DNA of 64,000 nt from Cyanoderma ruficeps (lineage: Eukaryota > Chordata > Aves > Passeriformes > Timaliidae). Under the pieces are notes generated by a model that was not told the DNA's origin, did not search any database, and saw only the letters and a program-made list of their open reading frames with translations. Where the stretch lies: NCBI GenBank assembly GCA_008694505.1, contig VZDJ01000041.1, positions 5,355,956-5,419,955 on the forward strand, given 5' to 3'. Position numbers and translations under genes: made by a program. How positions within the stretch are numbered: the first letter of the stretch is position 1; the number at the start of each line of letters is the position of its first letter. This document shows positions 46,758 through 60,780 of the stretch, one piece after another.

Positions 46758-49700
46758 TTGATGCAATATAGAAAATACAGAATTAAGAAAATATGTTCCT
46801 AATTGGAACAGTGGGAAAAGTCAAAAATAGGATGTCTTGGAAGGCATAGGAAGAGAAAGAAGAATTTCCTAGAGAATACATTAAAACCTTGGAGTATCTA
46901 CATTGGCTGCATTTATATGCAGAACCAGACAATCAAACTGGTATTGGTTGAAAAACTAAACAAGAAATTAGTGTTCCTTGCAATAATGATGATAAGCTGG
47001 TGATGAAAACTCTTGTTTTAGTTACTTGAGTTCAGGAATAACAGTTATAGCTGCACTTCTGTCTTTAGCTGCTGTTCTCTCCTTAACAGAGAACACTACA
47101 CAGCCGCTTCTGCTGGATGCACTCTATATATTCTGGTAAATATCTTTCCTTGGAGCGAGTATTAGCAAAATAAGAATGGCACAGAGTTGAAAAAATACCA
47201 AATAAGAAGAAATGTTTTTCCAAACCACATTGTTATGAATAAGTGAAGAGTGTGTGACTGATAAGGGAATGGACATGAAGAATAAAAGGGACAGGGATAA
47301 TGCTGTGCAGGTTTCAGTGACATTTAGCAGAAGGTGACATCCAGAAAATATAGCTGGTTTGGGCAGGATTGAACCACAAATGAGCCAAACTGAGTAGTGT
47401 TCAGAAGGGAATATCAAGGCTTATGTTTCTGGTCTGCCCTGTGTTGCCATCTGTCCTTGCTGTAAAGATCATAGAAACAAACCCTTAACCTTCATGTTTA
47501 CCTGCTTAGGCCATTACCTCAGCATCTGTTTTGTTGTGCTGGATTTTGGTATTCCCACCAACGAGCAGGAGTACAGAACTTTAGAAAGTGAGTCTGTGTA
47601 AGTAAAAGAGCAGCCTAACCCAGCTGTAAAGCAGGAGGAGAAGGAGAGAGATTGTATTGTTACTGCTTCTGTGCAATGTGCTGTCCACTCTGGTCCTCTT
47701 CACCTCTCCAGTTTCCTTCTCTTTCCCCTTTGGCTGCATTTATTTGATGGCAGCACATTTTGTTTCTCTGTGTGTATAGTTTAAGCTACAAAATGGAACA
47801 TTATTCTATACATTTGGTTCCATATATTTCCAAAGATCAAAGGAATTAATTTCATTCTGCTTTTCGTATTACTAGACCGTTTTTTGCACTCGGTATGTTT
47901 AAATTACATTGATCTTCAGAAAACAAAACAAAAAAAAAAACCCAAATAAAACCTGCTAAATTAATTTCAAAACCTTTTATTTGAGAAATAATGTATGAAT
48001 AAAAACTGTCAGATTAAGGCAGTATCAGATAGGGAAGAAAAGACATTTTTTGCCTTAATTAGATGCTTAGGGCAACAATAATGGTATCGGAGGCAGCCCA
48101 GGCTGTTGAATCGTGTGGTCTCAGCCACAACATCAGCCAACCAGGCTGCCTAAACTTTCTCTGAAGGTAGCAGAGGGTGAGACCTTGGACAAGGCAACCA
48201 AAACCCCCTGAGTTAAGAGTCCTGATTGGCCAGTGAAGGAACTTCTCCCCCTCTGCTGGCTATGGTGAGAATCTTGCTTGTGAAGTGCCTAAAATTGGGT
48301 GATGCCAGTTATCCTTTCTATGTATTTTAAACAGCTAATGGATTACCTCGAGTCTTTTATGAACTCTCATGAAGACACTTACTTTGTGTTGTTTTAATTT
48401 CCCAGGAGTATATTTTTATTTCTTTCAGTTTCCTAAATTGTCCTTGCCTAGTTTTGATGTCCCATTCCTTGCACCGTGATGTTAAGATCATCCAAACAAA
48501 ACTTCATGATTTGGCCTTATCGTAGCTGCATCAAAACTGATGTACAGTGGGAAATATTGCTTACTAAATTTAAACATCAAGGTGAACTGTTATTTACATG
48601 CAAGACAGCTTTATTGTTATAATAATTTATTTATTGCACTTCTAGTGTACTGGGAGCTTTGCAGCATATATTGCTAGGTGTGCTCTCTGCCCTTTGAATA
48701 CTTCTATTTTGGAATTCGCCTGAGAATAGAAGGCTGGTTGATCTACTCTTGAAGCTTGACAGATGATATTCTTATTTATCTTTTGAAAGTGAGAAAACAA
48801 AACATAATCACCATTCTTTCTGAGCATCTGGAAAAATGTATATAGCAGCAGTGAGCAATTGCAATTTCCTTTCTCTTTAAATCAGTGTGGTCACTGTGTT
48901 AGAATATATACAGGTTTTATGATCTGATTGCCTTCTTCATGCAGTGTAATTCACCACCACAGAGATAAATTCTGCAGGGAAGGTACTGTGAAAGGTAAAG
49001 TATGCATTCTTCTCCAAGGTGGTACATTTATCTGCTTAATAAACTTGGTTCACAGCTTCCAACAGCTATAGCCAGGCATTAATAATGTAATTTGTGTCAG
49101 TCCATAGGGGCCTGGCAGCAGAGGAATTAGGACACCTGGCCACAGAGCCAGTCGTGACTACAGGCTGTGCCCTGAATGTGTGCTGACAGTGGTTCCCAAG
49201 GGATCCTGCTTTAAATGAAGGCTTAGTCATGCAGGCCAGCAAGTGGAAGGTGGGCAGGGGTGGTGCCAACAGCCTCATGCTGGTTCTTGCTGCTTCTGCA
49301 TGTTTCTGGGCATGCTTTTAACTGTACTCACCCAGGTCTCACCCAGGACTCAGGGGAATGATGGATGTGTTGTAGGTATATATCACTGCCCTCTTATGGA
49401 TGGACTCAGTGGTAATCAGGAAAATATTCCTAAGTCTCCCAGCAAGGTGCAAGGTATGCTGCAGATTGAGAAAGATTCTGTGTATCAAAGGGAGACAGCC
49501 TTAGCTTTCCCAGGGGTAAGATGTAAGAGCAGTATGTGCTGTTACTCTGCTAACACAGTGGTTATAATTTTCTGGAACATTTTTCCAAAACTAACAACAA
49601 TTCTTAATGTGGCACTAGATGTTCTGTTGGGCCCCACTGGATGCAAAGGCATCTAGTCAACCAATAATGTCTTTACTAAGTTCTACTGCACAAATCCAAA

Positions 49701-50621
49701 GCTTTCTCTTGCTAAAGATGGCCACTTGGGACACCCTTATTTAAATGCACAGGCTGTCCTTGAAGCATGTTATAAGCAAAATAGATTAGGAAGATGATAT
49801 TATTTGCAAACAAACTGAATAACAGTATCAGATCTGGTGGGGTAGCACTGTGCAGTCAATGGAAACCAAGACTTAATGACTTCTCTGCTAAGGGAAAGAG
49901 GGTATTCTTCTTACCTGGCAGTAAACTTCCCTGCCTATATTTTTGGTCTGCTACTGTTTCAGTCTTCTTTAAAAAGAACTATATCAAGCTCCATCTCTAT
50001 TATATGTTTGTGAGCTCTTTGTCAATCTCTTGGAGCTCTGGTGCCTGTCCTGAATGAGGCTTTGATCACCACTCCTAGCAAAGAACAGCTGCTCCTTTTC
50101 TCTGTACCTGTGCACCTGAGGTGTCCATCAGTCAAGGGCAGTTACATGCTATAGTTTCAAGTCTAGTGAATTACTGATGCTAAAGAGGGAAGATCCTGCT
50201 GTTCTCCCATGCTCTGTTCCTGTGTTGTCAGGCTGCATAGTCCCAGCTGTCCTCTTCACTGTCTCTAGAACTCATCTAACTGTACAGTGACCTGATTCAA
50301 CTCGGCAGCACTAAATCATAAAATAATTCCGAAACAAAAGCAAAGAATAGGGGTTTTGCTGCTTAGTAAGTTGAATTGGCTTTATTGTGCAGAGAGAGCA
50401 TCATAAGTTGCACAAGAGAGGAGCTGAAGCTGTGTGTTTGGGAAAGAAGAAACGGACAGGGAAGGGACAGAAAGAAAGTGGTGGATCAGGACCAACAGCA
50501 ACCAGCTTTAAGCAAGTAAATCCTCTCAGTTACACATCTGGCTATACTCATATCATCTCAACACCTCTCTGTCTCTAGGCTTCCTTCTGCCCTGCCTGTG
50601 AAGTAATGATGTTCTGCTATT
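46758..50621. other. Non-coding stretch, nothing recognised
   Basis: AT-rich DNA with an A-rich tract near 47921-47951. Open frames at 47124-47417 and 48642-48827 (minus) and 49243-49656 (plus) are unrecognised and of chance length. Confidence 0.5.
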
Positions 50622-50725
50622 GCTATTTTACAGGAGATGACACAGTCAGTGGGTCTCTTGACATGGCAAGAAACTGAAGTCAGTGAGTGACTAGAGGTGA
50701 GAGTCTGAATCACTGGCCATTCCTC
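50622..50725 (-). mobile_element. Possible MIR-like SINE remnant
   Basis: ATTTTACAGGAGATGACACA, then GTCAGTGAGTGACTAGAGG and TGAGAGTCTGAATCACTGG, appear in the order of the reverse complement of MIR. The match is weaker than at 36.2 kb, and the middle part diverges. Confidence 0.42.
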
Positions 50726-53704
50726 CTTACCAGAAGGGGTAACTAATATTTCATCCTCCCTCTTAATTCCTGCTCTTATATGGTAACTGTAGTTCTGCTT
50801 ATGAGCACACCAGAGTATTTTAATACTGCACTGCAAAGGTAAAGTTTTGGTATCTTTCTCCTCTCATTTCATCCAGGAACCATTACAAATAATCTGCTAG
50901 CCAGGGAGAAGAATGAAGGTTGCCTTCATTTGTTGCTGCTCTGCTGTAATCTCACTAGTTAGCTGCCAGAATTTTCTGATTTCTAAGGATAAATGTGCTA
51001 GCACTTGGATTTCAAATTGCAAAACCCTGTTGAGCACATTTGTATCCAGGAGTGCTCTTAATTGGAGTTTTTATTAAATTTTTCTTTGTATTCAGGACTA
51101 GTAACATGAGAAGATATTATGCTGTTTGAAGGCTTCAAGCTAATATACACCAAAGATTAGCTCTCTTCTACATAATAATCATGTTGCACTTAAAAGTCAC
51201 AGTGCAGACTGTACATGACACTCAGGGACATGTTTAAAAGCCGTGTAATCAGCTTTCAGTCTGGTCTTTCCCTTTGCATGCATTTAGAGTAGTCAGACAG
51301 AAATATTCTACTCACCGGTCTTGCAGAGCTCACTTTAACTACCCACTTGGCAACTCTTTTAGTAGCATGGTACAAAGGCAGAAAACACCCATATAACATC
51401 TTTAAAATGAAGTAACACACTGGAGTGGAATGCTTCTGAATGATGATATGTTAACTGCATTTCAGATTAGTCCCAAATAATTTTGAATTATCTACATTTT
51501 GGTCAGTAATCTCTTCCACTTGTGGAGTTCATGCAGGCAGACTGCACTTTCCTTGTTCATATTCTGGGAGTATTTTTGCGGTATGGAATACTTGGTATCC
51601 ACAATACAAGCTGTGCTATTTAGCTGTGATTAGTTACTTAAGTCATTTGTTTTTGTTTCCATTACCTAATTGGAGGAGAATAATTTATAATTAGCAGGGT
51701 GAGTTTGGCTTTCTGAATAAGGCAGTAATTTGTGGGATGGGATGTAGCAGGAAGTGGAATTAGGACATTTTCCCTTTCCTTGGTCATACAGGTCTTGTCC
51801 TTAGAATCAATCCTGGAAAGTTAAATTATTCTTAACACTTTAGGAACAGAATATCTTGATTTTAAATACTGTATTCCTTTTAAAAAGGAATGCAGCTCTG
51901 CACTTGATATTAATTGCGAGAAGTATTGTCAGTACCATTTGGTTTATGTCAGGGTGTATACAGTGAGTCTATTGCATGCTTGGGTATCTTTGATCTGTGG
52001 GCTGTGGCTCTTCAAGTCACCCATCAGTTTGAACCTGTAATCAGTGACAGAGCTGTCGACACAGGCTAAAGGTTTGGTACAGGGTTCTAGTTAAAGCCAC
52101 TCCTTGCTCTTAAGGTGGCTTTTTGGTACCTTCTGTTCTGTGGTACATGTGGGGAAATGAGTTAGGATTTTTGACAGTTAGGAGCTGGGAGCTTATTGCT
52201 ACTTCCACTTTTGGTTGGGCTGGAAGTGTTTATAAGGATACATTTAATATTAAAGTCAGGTTAATGATGAGAGCCACGACTAGTTGGAGATTCAGCTTCT
52301 GCTAAATCTATGTAGAAATATTTTACTCTGGAAGGAGTATTATCTCTAACTGTGGACAAATCAATGTCATTATGTTGTTTAAAATATTATCTCAAGCTTC
52401 AGTTTTTGATTGATTTTATTAAGTTATTCTTTGGTTCTGAAGTTTTAGTTCAATCTGTATTTGGCTTTCAAATTGCATTTTGAACTCTGCCCAGTAGAAA
52501 TGAGAGACTGAGGTTGAAGTAAAAAGTGACAGGACCCTGCATCGAGCCTCTCACTGGTCGATGATGAGTGTGAGTGTTTGAGTATTGCTTGGAGGGCCGT
52601 TTCGACCCCTGATGAGCTTGTACAGAAATGGTAAGTTAGACATTGCAGTGAATTATCTTCAGGAGGTGCTTGCAACTCTTCATGGATTACACAGAGAGAC
52701 TAGTGTGATCTGGTTTCTGACTCAGATGTCTGCATTAAATACCTGGTTCTAGATAGAATTAATCAGGTCTTTTTATTTTTTTGTATGTTGGGAGTAGCAC
52801 AAATGAGGATTAATTGCCTGAATTTTCAGCAATCCAGTCCTTCTCTGGAATTTCCTCAGATTGTTTTGGTCAGTGATTGATCTTCATGTCAGTTAATTTA
52901 AACAGCATTTTGAATCCTTTTGGCAAATATGGAAATATGGAAGATGGGAAAGCTGGAGTGAAGGTAGGTTAGTTCATTCCAGCTTTGTTCAGGCTTGATC
53001 TAATTCTGAGGCAAATGCCTTTCCACAAAATGTTGGGTGGAGACATTGCAGATTCTGTAGTTCAGCCAGTCTGGCTATTTCTACTGGAAAATTTTATTTC
53101 TTTTATACTTCCATTCAGGTCAACTTTCTGCTTGTTTCTGCTTTCTGACAAATGTACAGACTCACTTGGTTCCTATACATTTGATAGGGTTTTTCCAACA
53201 AGTTCAGTGGTGTGAAAATATTCAATAAGGAATACTTAATCACCCTACTCCACCCCTGAAAAGCAAATTTTGGTGGTGAAGGGGCTTGAACAGGAATTGA
53301 ATCTTGCTTATCTGAGGGTTGGTATTAACACAGAATTCATTAATCTGCAGTTCTGGCAGGCATGTTCACTGCTCCTTCTTCCTCCTTTCCTTCCATCCTC
53401 TTGGCTGCTTGTCCTTGTCTGCCTCTTCATCATGGTTGTGAGTATGACTACAGAATGTTTTGGACTGGGGAACTGTCTGGATAGAAAAAAATTATTATGA
53501 TATTGGTGGTGCAGATTATATTTCAGCTGATTCACTTCCTTAGGAGACTACACAAATGTTTGTGCTGGGAGGACACTGTGAGAACCAGGATTGGAGGTGG
53601 AGTAGGAATGGCTTCAGCTGGCAAAAGCATCATTGGAGCCAAAGCCTCAGTCCCAAGAAAGTGCTGTGAAAGCAGAGGCAAAATTAATCAAGTGACCAGA
53701 TATG
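50726..53704. other. Non-coding stretch with a CpG-dense 98-bp block
   Basis: The block 52533-52630 has four CpG, is open in one frame and ends at a perfect donor-like GTAAGT. Its upstream AG lacks a pyrimidine tract. The remainder shows nothing recognised. Confidence 0.45.
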
Positions 53705-53794
53705 GTGTTGGCAGTGGATCTACTTGGAGCAGGGTATTGGGCTAGGTGAGCTCCAGAGGTCCTTTCCAACCTTAATTATTTTGTGGTTCTATGA
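53705..53794 (+). mobile_element. Short CR1 LINE 3' end
   Basis: The segment reads GGCAGTGGATCTACTTGGAG, then GGGCTAGGTGAGCTCCAGAG, GTCCTTTCCAACC and a tail GTGGTTCTATGATT. This is the extreme 3' untranslated end of CR1, with its conserved hairpin and octamer-like tail. Only about 90 bases are retained. The upstream sequence does not continue as CR1. Confidence 0.85.
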
Positions 53795-56700
53795 TTTAAA
53801 CTTAAATCCTGTTTCAGGCATCCTTTGACTCAGTCAGGCATTTGCACACGTTTCATTCAGCACAAATAAAAAGCTAAGATCAAAACTGTTCAACAGAGAT
53901 AGAGGCCCTCTGAACATTTGGTATGCTCAACATAGTAAAAGCCAGATCACATCCACACAATTTTTATTTATTAAGAAGAACACTATTGGAACTTTCCTTT
54001 ATTCTTTTCTGCCATATCATAAGTAAGAATTGCAAACGCAGCACTATGTAGGCTGTTGTATTTCGATTTGTTACAATTTGTGAATGTTGTGAAAGCTGAA
54101 AGGGTGATGTCTAGGTACAAACAGCAGGTAACCCTGTACCTGCACCACTGTCTGATTTTCTGTGCTACCCATGCCTGTTCTTACATAACCAGCGACAAAG
54201 CAGGCAGTGCCTTCTGTGGTATGGGACTATCCTTGAAAGCTCTGGTATCATCTCTCAGGATCAGGGCCATAGTATAGTGGTAGTAGGCTGTATAATGGTG
54301 TTGAACATATACCTCTTTCCTTCTCCCTTGCCATGAAGCTGTTGCTGAAAGCCCTTTTCCTTTCCAGGTGCTTGGCCTCCTGTGCAAAATGCAGAGGGAG
54401 TGAGAGAGAAGGCAGTCCCACAGTAGCTGCAGTAATGCAGATATCAAAGAAAGTGCTGAAGTCCATGGTTCCCATCCAAGTGGCGTGTCCCGCCGTTAAT
54501 CCAACTCTCTCAATCCCTACTGTTTTCCAATGAGATGATATCCAAAAAGACCACAACATACTGCACAAACAGATCCAAGGCCAAAAAAGGAGCCCTTTGT
54601 CCAGGGCTCAAAGTGATGTACCATGCTTTTCCAGCAGTCTGCACAATATCAATTAAAAAAAACCTCATAAAATTATTTTTAGTATGCATGAAGGTAAAAA
54701 CAGGACACCTAATGCTAAAATGTAAATATAATGTTTTGTGTTATTTGGCTGTGTGATTTGCTGCCTCATTTGGCTCTGCTGCCAGATGTCCATGGTAGGA
54801 GAAGATCATATGTACAGACCAGCCCCTGTCTCCTCTGAGTGGCATGAGCCAGGCTGTAGTCAGAGCACCTGCAGGTGTCAGTGATATCAGTGACGAGACA
54901 AAGCAATCCTGAAGGAGAACTTGCTCTTTTAAAGGAAGGCAGGGAGCCATTGCACATTACATGTTGGCATGATATATACTGGTTATTTGAACTAGAGAGG
55001 GCAAAATATCTTAGGCCTATTGCCCAGGCTTTATGAGTTTGTTTGGGTATGGCTGACAGCTTTCTGTCCCCAGCTCTGAGCTTCCCCCAGGATGTGCAAG
55101 GTGTCTCTGAGTCAGCTGCTGCATCACCTAGATTTACATCATGGTTGTGGTCTGGAGTATAATAGGGCTGATTCATGTTGATTCATCAGCAGCTCAGATG
55201 TCTATACAGTCTGTGCTAGACAGAGACCTGGGACATTATTTTTCTCCTTTCATCCTATCTGAGGTATTCCTACTCTTCACCACTCTTTGCCCTTAGTCAA
55301 GCTTGGCTATGAGGAGATTCAGTGTTCTGCAGTGAATTGCTAGAAGTTCTTCCTTCTCCTGCCCCTACTCTGCCTGCCTCTCATTTGAAGAGACTTCAGC
55401 CTTCAGTTGCAGAAGCACAGTGTAGATGGGTCCTGGCTGTGCTTCCAACCTGTGCGTGTCTGCAGGGGGCTGCCCTTTCAGTTCTTGGCCCATTGAGACA
55501 AGTATTTGGGAATTTTCTTTTCTTTGCCTTTCTTTTCCCCTCACTCAACTGGGTTATAATCTGTTCTTGTCCCTTTTAACTTCATGCAGAACTGAAGAAC
55601 ATTATGAGACAACAACATTAAAAGTATTGCAAAATGCTCCTGTATTTCTGCACAGCAGCTGTGGACAAAGCTCACAAAATACTGTGTTACTAGGAGCTGC
55701 AGGGAAAAATAATGCCTATTGTACACAGGGTGCTCCCTTGCTACTGTGAATGCTCCTTTCTGGTCCCCTGGCATTCTCTACAGAGCAGAGGCACCCTAAG
55801 CATTTCTCTACCTCACCTCACCACTTTCCTCCTTCACCCTATACTCAGCCTTTCATTCCCATCCCTGCTTCATCCTGCTGGCATTGTCCTTACAACCCTG
55901 TGCCAGGAAGCGGATTGAACTCTATTGCTGAAATGATCAAAACTGAGGGGATCTCCACTTCTGAGGGTTATTTATACTCCTGAGGGTTGCAGCAGTGTAG
56001 TCAGCAACACAGCACCATCATCCAGTTAGCAGGCAGTGCCTGGTAGAGAAAGTGGCTCTGGCTGGATAGGAACCTCTCTGGTGGCTTTGCCTTGCAGAAG
56101 ACTAAGTTTTGTGGAACTGCTCCTGGCTGACAGGGGCATGTCAAAGGAGCTTCAGTGTAATAAGAGTGGGGGATCCAGAGGATTGGCTCAGTGAGGCCTT
56201 GAAGAGATGGTGGGCAGGGTGAGAAGAATGGTAAGATAGGTGGAAATGAGGGTATGAAAACTCAGTGCATCTAGACATGGGATGTCAGAATGGAGATAGG
56301 GTTAGAGGGGGCTTTACTGGGGAGGGAGAAAGCTAAGCATCAGATCTAGTAGAGGGGGGTTGAAGGGGTATGTCATATTTTACTAGACAGGTATAGCTAG
56401 AAAAAGCTCTGACACACTTCCAAGCACATTGACTTTCAGTGACATGGAGACAAGTTTATGTGCCTGAAAATCTATCTGGTTCCTGTCCCTTCAATTTAAT
56501 AAAAAAAAAGAACCTGGCCTTACAAATATTTCCTTGGTGATATTCTCATGCCATCACAGCTCCAAAAGCCACATAAATACAACCAGAGGAAAAGACAGAA
56601 TGATGTGTGGGGAACTGGCAGTTGGTGGGAAAATTCAAAGGCAATTCTTCTTGCCAGCTTTCCCAAGGATGTATTAAAAACAGGCTTCTACCTTCCTTAA

Positions 56701-59700
56701 GCAGTCTCTGCCCAGCAGTAGATTTTACATTCTCTGGGCTCCCTAGAGTTCAAACACCTTTAATGTCTAAAAATGCTCACCTCTCAGTTCTATAACTGAA
56801 TTCCTCTTGGCTTTCATCAAAATTAGCAGAGCTACCCAAATAGTAGATATGATGAAGATCAGTCCTTTTCTGTTGTCTTTCTGCGCATTTGCTCCTGATC
56901 TTACTGCCTCATGCTAAATATGCCCACTGTGTCAGAGCTCTGTCCCTGGGCTTGCCATGGCACAGACACTGTGGAGGAAGTCCCCATGCCTATGGTAACA
57001 CACAGCCCTCATGTTTTGGGTTAGTGAAGGGTAAGCAATGGTATACAATTTCAGGGAGGATCACTGGTTTGCAATCTCTCCAGGAAATTGTAATGTTCAC
57101 TTAGACACTATCCTTAGTCTGAATACGTTAAGCCCACTGGTGAAAAGATAACCACAATTGAAGTTAATTGTGCAGTTACTGGAAACAATAAGAGTTCTCT
57201 TTGTAGTTAGTCCTCCCACTCATGGCATCAGCTAGTTTTGTATCCTCGCTATCTCACACCACAAACCAGTGGGGAGAAAACAGTAATACTTGACTCCCCC
57301 CTCCCATTTTTTTTTTTAGTGGAGGAGGCTTCATTTTTGCCTTCTGTGTAGCTTTATTCACTGGCAAGCTTGCATTTAACTGCAATTTTCAAGTGTCTCA
57401 CAAAAGATTATCACATGTATCCTGACAAATATCAGCAGTGGGACTGTCACTTTAGAAAACGACAAAAACAAGTGAAACTGAAGGAATTGGTGGCAGGACT
57501 TTCTGTCTTTAGTTTTAGGCTTCATCTGTTAGAAACTGTTAAATGGGGAGGTAAGCTGTTTTCCAAAGGTTTTTTGATAAAATGCAATCCAATGCTTCCA
57601 TACTTTTCTCTCCTATTTATGCCACAGGGCTGTGGAATAGGTAACAAGGCAGTATTCTGTCTCACCAGTCCTTAAATCCACAGAAAATGAGAGAAAGAGA
57701 AATAGGTTGTTTGCCTCTGAAGTGCTTACAATTGACTCCAGAGGATCCTCAGGCTTGTCATTGATAGAAGAATGCTCTTCTTTGAGTGTAAGAACACCAT
57801 TTTGGACTTTATGGACTTGGGCTCCAGTGTTGGCAAGAGTTAGATATTGCTGTGCAAAAGACTTTTCCCTGGACATTCAGAAAGAATTTTCAGTAGCTCT
57901 GCATGTTTACTCCCCAAATCAGGAGCTTCTATGTGCTTTCTGTGGGCAAATACTGGTGGAAGCAAAAGCCAAACCATGGCACCACATTAAGGCCGGAAAA
58001 ACTGCTTAAAAAAACCAGATTGTTCCCCTTCCCTTTTCTCAGTCATCTTGATTCTTACGGAAACCTTCTTACAATTGCAGCATAAGCATTTGTATGACTT
58101 TGTGGGGAACTATATTGCAAAAAATTGCATATTTTTTTCCCAGGGGCTGTTTTTCATCTGGATCAGTGCCTTGATCTGGTCAACCATGCAGCCACACAAA
58201 TATTTATGATGGCACAGTACAACAGATGATCTGGGAGAAATTGTGGGAGTGGAAGAAAGTGGGGACTACTTTATTGGTAATCATGTTCACTTAAAAAAAT
58301 ATCAAACTGTAGCTTAAAGAAGAAAGGAATAGCAGTGGGATGACACATCTGAGAAGGGGGTTGAGGCATGTGTATTATTCTCCAGAAATGAAAATACAGC
58401 TTCAAATATCAAATGGTGCTGTTACAGGGGGTGAATATCTGCTGACACAGCCATTACCAAATGTGGCAGTCTACAGGCAGGGAGACTTTTCAGTTTTTCA
58501 GTCTGTCTGAAACTTCACTTTGAGGAAGCTGGGAAGCAGAAGATGCAGGCAGTGTATTCAAACAGCAGAAGGAGTGATCTGCATGTAGATGACCCTGTGC
58601 CTCCATGTGATCCACAAGATCTGAAGTGAGATGCTATGTGAGATTGTTTTGGATAAATATGCTGGTGTCTGTGTGTTTGTGTCTGTGCACAGATGGGTTC
58701 TTGCATGGTGTTCTTCTCCTGAAGGTGCTTGCTGTGGGTTGTTTTTTGGACTGGTTTGTCACCAGAAGGAGAGCATTACACACACATTTATTTACTGCTA
58801 TTTTCTTATGAAGCTGTGCTACTTGCAGTACTTCTCTGGGCCCTGCGTGCTGCAATGGCACAATAGCCTGTCCAAGTCCTCACAGAAAGATGACGTGGCT
58901 CCATGTTCCATGTTGCTGGTGTTCATCCTGACTCTTGGCACTTGGGCTTGTATGGCTTTGGGAAAGGGCCCTCCCATACCCACCAAAACTGACTTTGCTG
59001 AGCCTTTGATGGCCTCTGACATTTGCTTAAATATGTCTGAGTTTTATGCCAAAATATCCTAGTTCCAGTGCTTTCAGGTTAAGAGCAGAGAAATTGAATA
59101 AATGTTGTTTCCTGCTTCCTGTGGCTCTACTGCATTTTATAAAACCCTTCAGAGACAACTTCTAATCCAGAAGGGAGCTTACAAAACGCTTCACCAGTAT
59201 TAAGCTAAAGCAGTTGCCAAGTCTATTCAGAGCCTCACAGCCACATTTGTGCTGAAATGCCTTTCTGGACAGAGGTCCAAAGTACTGGGCTATGCCAATG
59301 GGCAATTTTCAGCTCCCAGTTTGTTCTTTCTCTACAAGACCCAAGGCATAACTTAGACACATCCAAGCTAATTTTGAACACGTTAATCAGTTGCCTACAG
59401 CAGTCTAGTTAAGGGAGCAAGGAGTTAATAAAAAATGTCCTGTCAAAAAATCAAGGTGGATTAGGCATCAATAAGCTCCATGGTGCTGCAGGTTTATGAC
59501 TGTCCCTGGTCCAAAAGACGAAAGTTTGGTTCTTTTCACATGGTACAATATTTTGGGGGCTCTCGTGCCTTTATATTGTGAGGGACTATTCTTCTTGAAT
59601 ACTGCTGAGATAAGTATTCCCTGTTTACATCTGCCTTTTAAGAGATTCTCTAGCCCACTACTGCATATAGTCTCATAGTTGTACACAAGGTAAGAGAAAG

Positions 59701-60429
59701 GGTTTCTGCTCTGTAGTCAGTGTTGTGGGAGGATGGACTGTGTTCAAGTACTTTGATTCCAGACTAAATGCCAAGTCTGATTTAGCCTGGCACATCTTGT
59801 GTTAGTGTTTCCAGGGACACATGAACCAGTTCCTTTCAGAAATGTTTTTTAATGAATGAAGTTCTGAATATCCAAGTGGCACTTCATTATTCACTGCTAC
59901 TTTATTTCAGTAGATGTTGTTTCAGTCAGTATCTCCCTAGCTTTAAATGAATAATGTCATTATACCTTCACTTCTTCAGAGGCTCTCCGGATCAAAGATG
60001 TCAGCTACTCTGTGATCTTCATTAAAAGAGAAAGGCAACGGGGAGAGGGCTTGCTCACACAGTGAAAAGATCTTTTAAAACTCTTTGTCTCTTCAGACCA
60101 TAATAATGGAACAATGACTCTCACTGGGAATGGATGCAGGGTAAGAAACAGAACAGTGCTGCAATCAGACAAGTTTTCTTCTTTTATGCATGGGGAAGTT
60201 GCCGTCCAGATCATTACAAATGCTTTGTTGCCCCCACATTTAACTACATTGTAGGAAACCTGATGGGAAGAATGACCTTGGGAATAGGTTTTACAGTTCC
60301 AGCTGCTGCAAATTTAAGGGCAGGATTGTTGGCTTATAAAGCTAGGAGTGAAAAAGAAACAATAATGAATCAATTGTAGGACCAGAAATATGGATGACTT
60401 TTTTAATACTCATATTGCATCTCTGCATA
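53795..60429. other. Long non-coding stretch, nothing recognised
   Basis: No gene or transposable element is recognised. Many overlapping short frames lie on both strands between 54.0 and 56.0 kb and between 57.4 and 59.1 kb. None shows a domain, signal peptide or convincing splice pair. Short A and T runs occur near 56503 and 57309. Confidence 0.5.
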
Positions 60430-60780
60430 ACTATCTCAGGGCCCTAAGGGCACCCCCATTTCTGATTACCCTTGCCCAGCCTTCTGGGGCTCCCCCCACA
60501 CTGTCTACAGCCCAGGATCCCATGTCAGCCCCTTGGGGGCAGAGCCACTCTCCAGCTGCCCACAGCTCTGCTCAGCTGTGAGTGCCCCAGGCTGAGACCA
60601 CCACAGGCCTATGTCCCCATCCCCACAGAGTTGCCGAGTGCCTGGCACTGGGACTCTCTGGGATTTCCTAGTGCCTCACCAGCAGTTCTGTTTTGCCATC
60701 TCTTGTAGGAAGACCCCAGCCCTTGCAGGGCCCTCACAGTCAGGTTGCTTTTGCTGGAATTTAGCCAGCACCTTTCTGAG
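60430..60780 (+). other. Locally GC-rich patch
   Basis: About 350 bases are clearly richer in G and C than the neighbours, with repeated CCCCAG, CCCCAC and GCCCTTGC words but few CpG. Plus-strand frames through it are Pro/Ser/Ala-rich and of low complexity. It may be an old repeat, a lncRNA exon or a compositional fluctuation. I cannot decide. Confidence 0.4.

Noticed and set aside
52561..52612. C/D-box snoRNA
   Set aside because: ATGATGA and CTGA are present, but they are only about 50 bases apart, there is no terminal stem, and no D'/C' pair lies between them.
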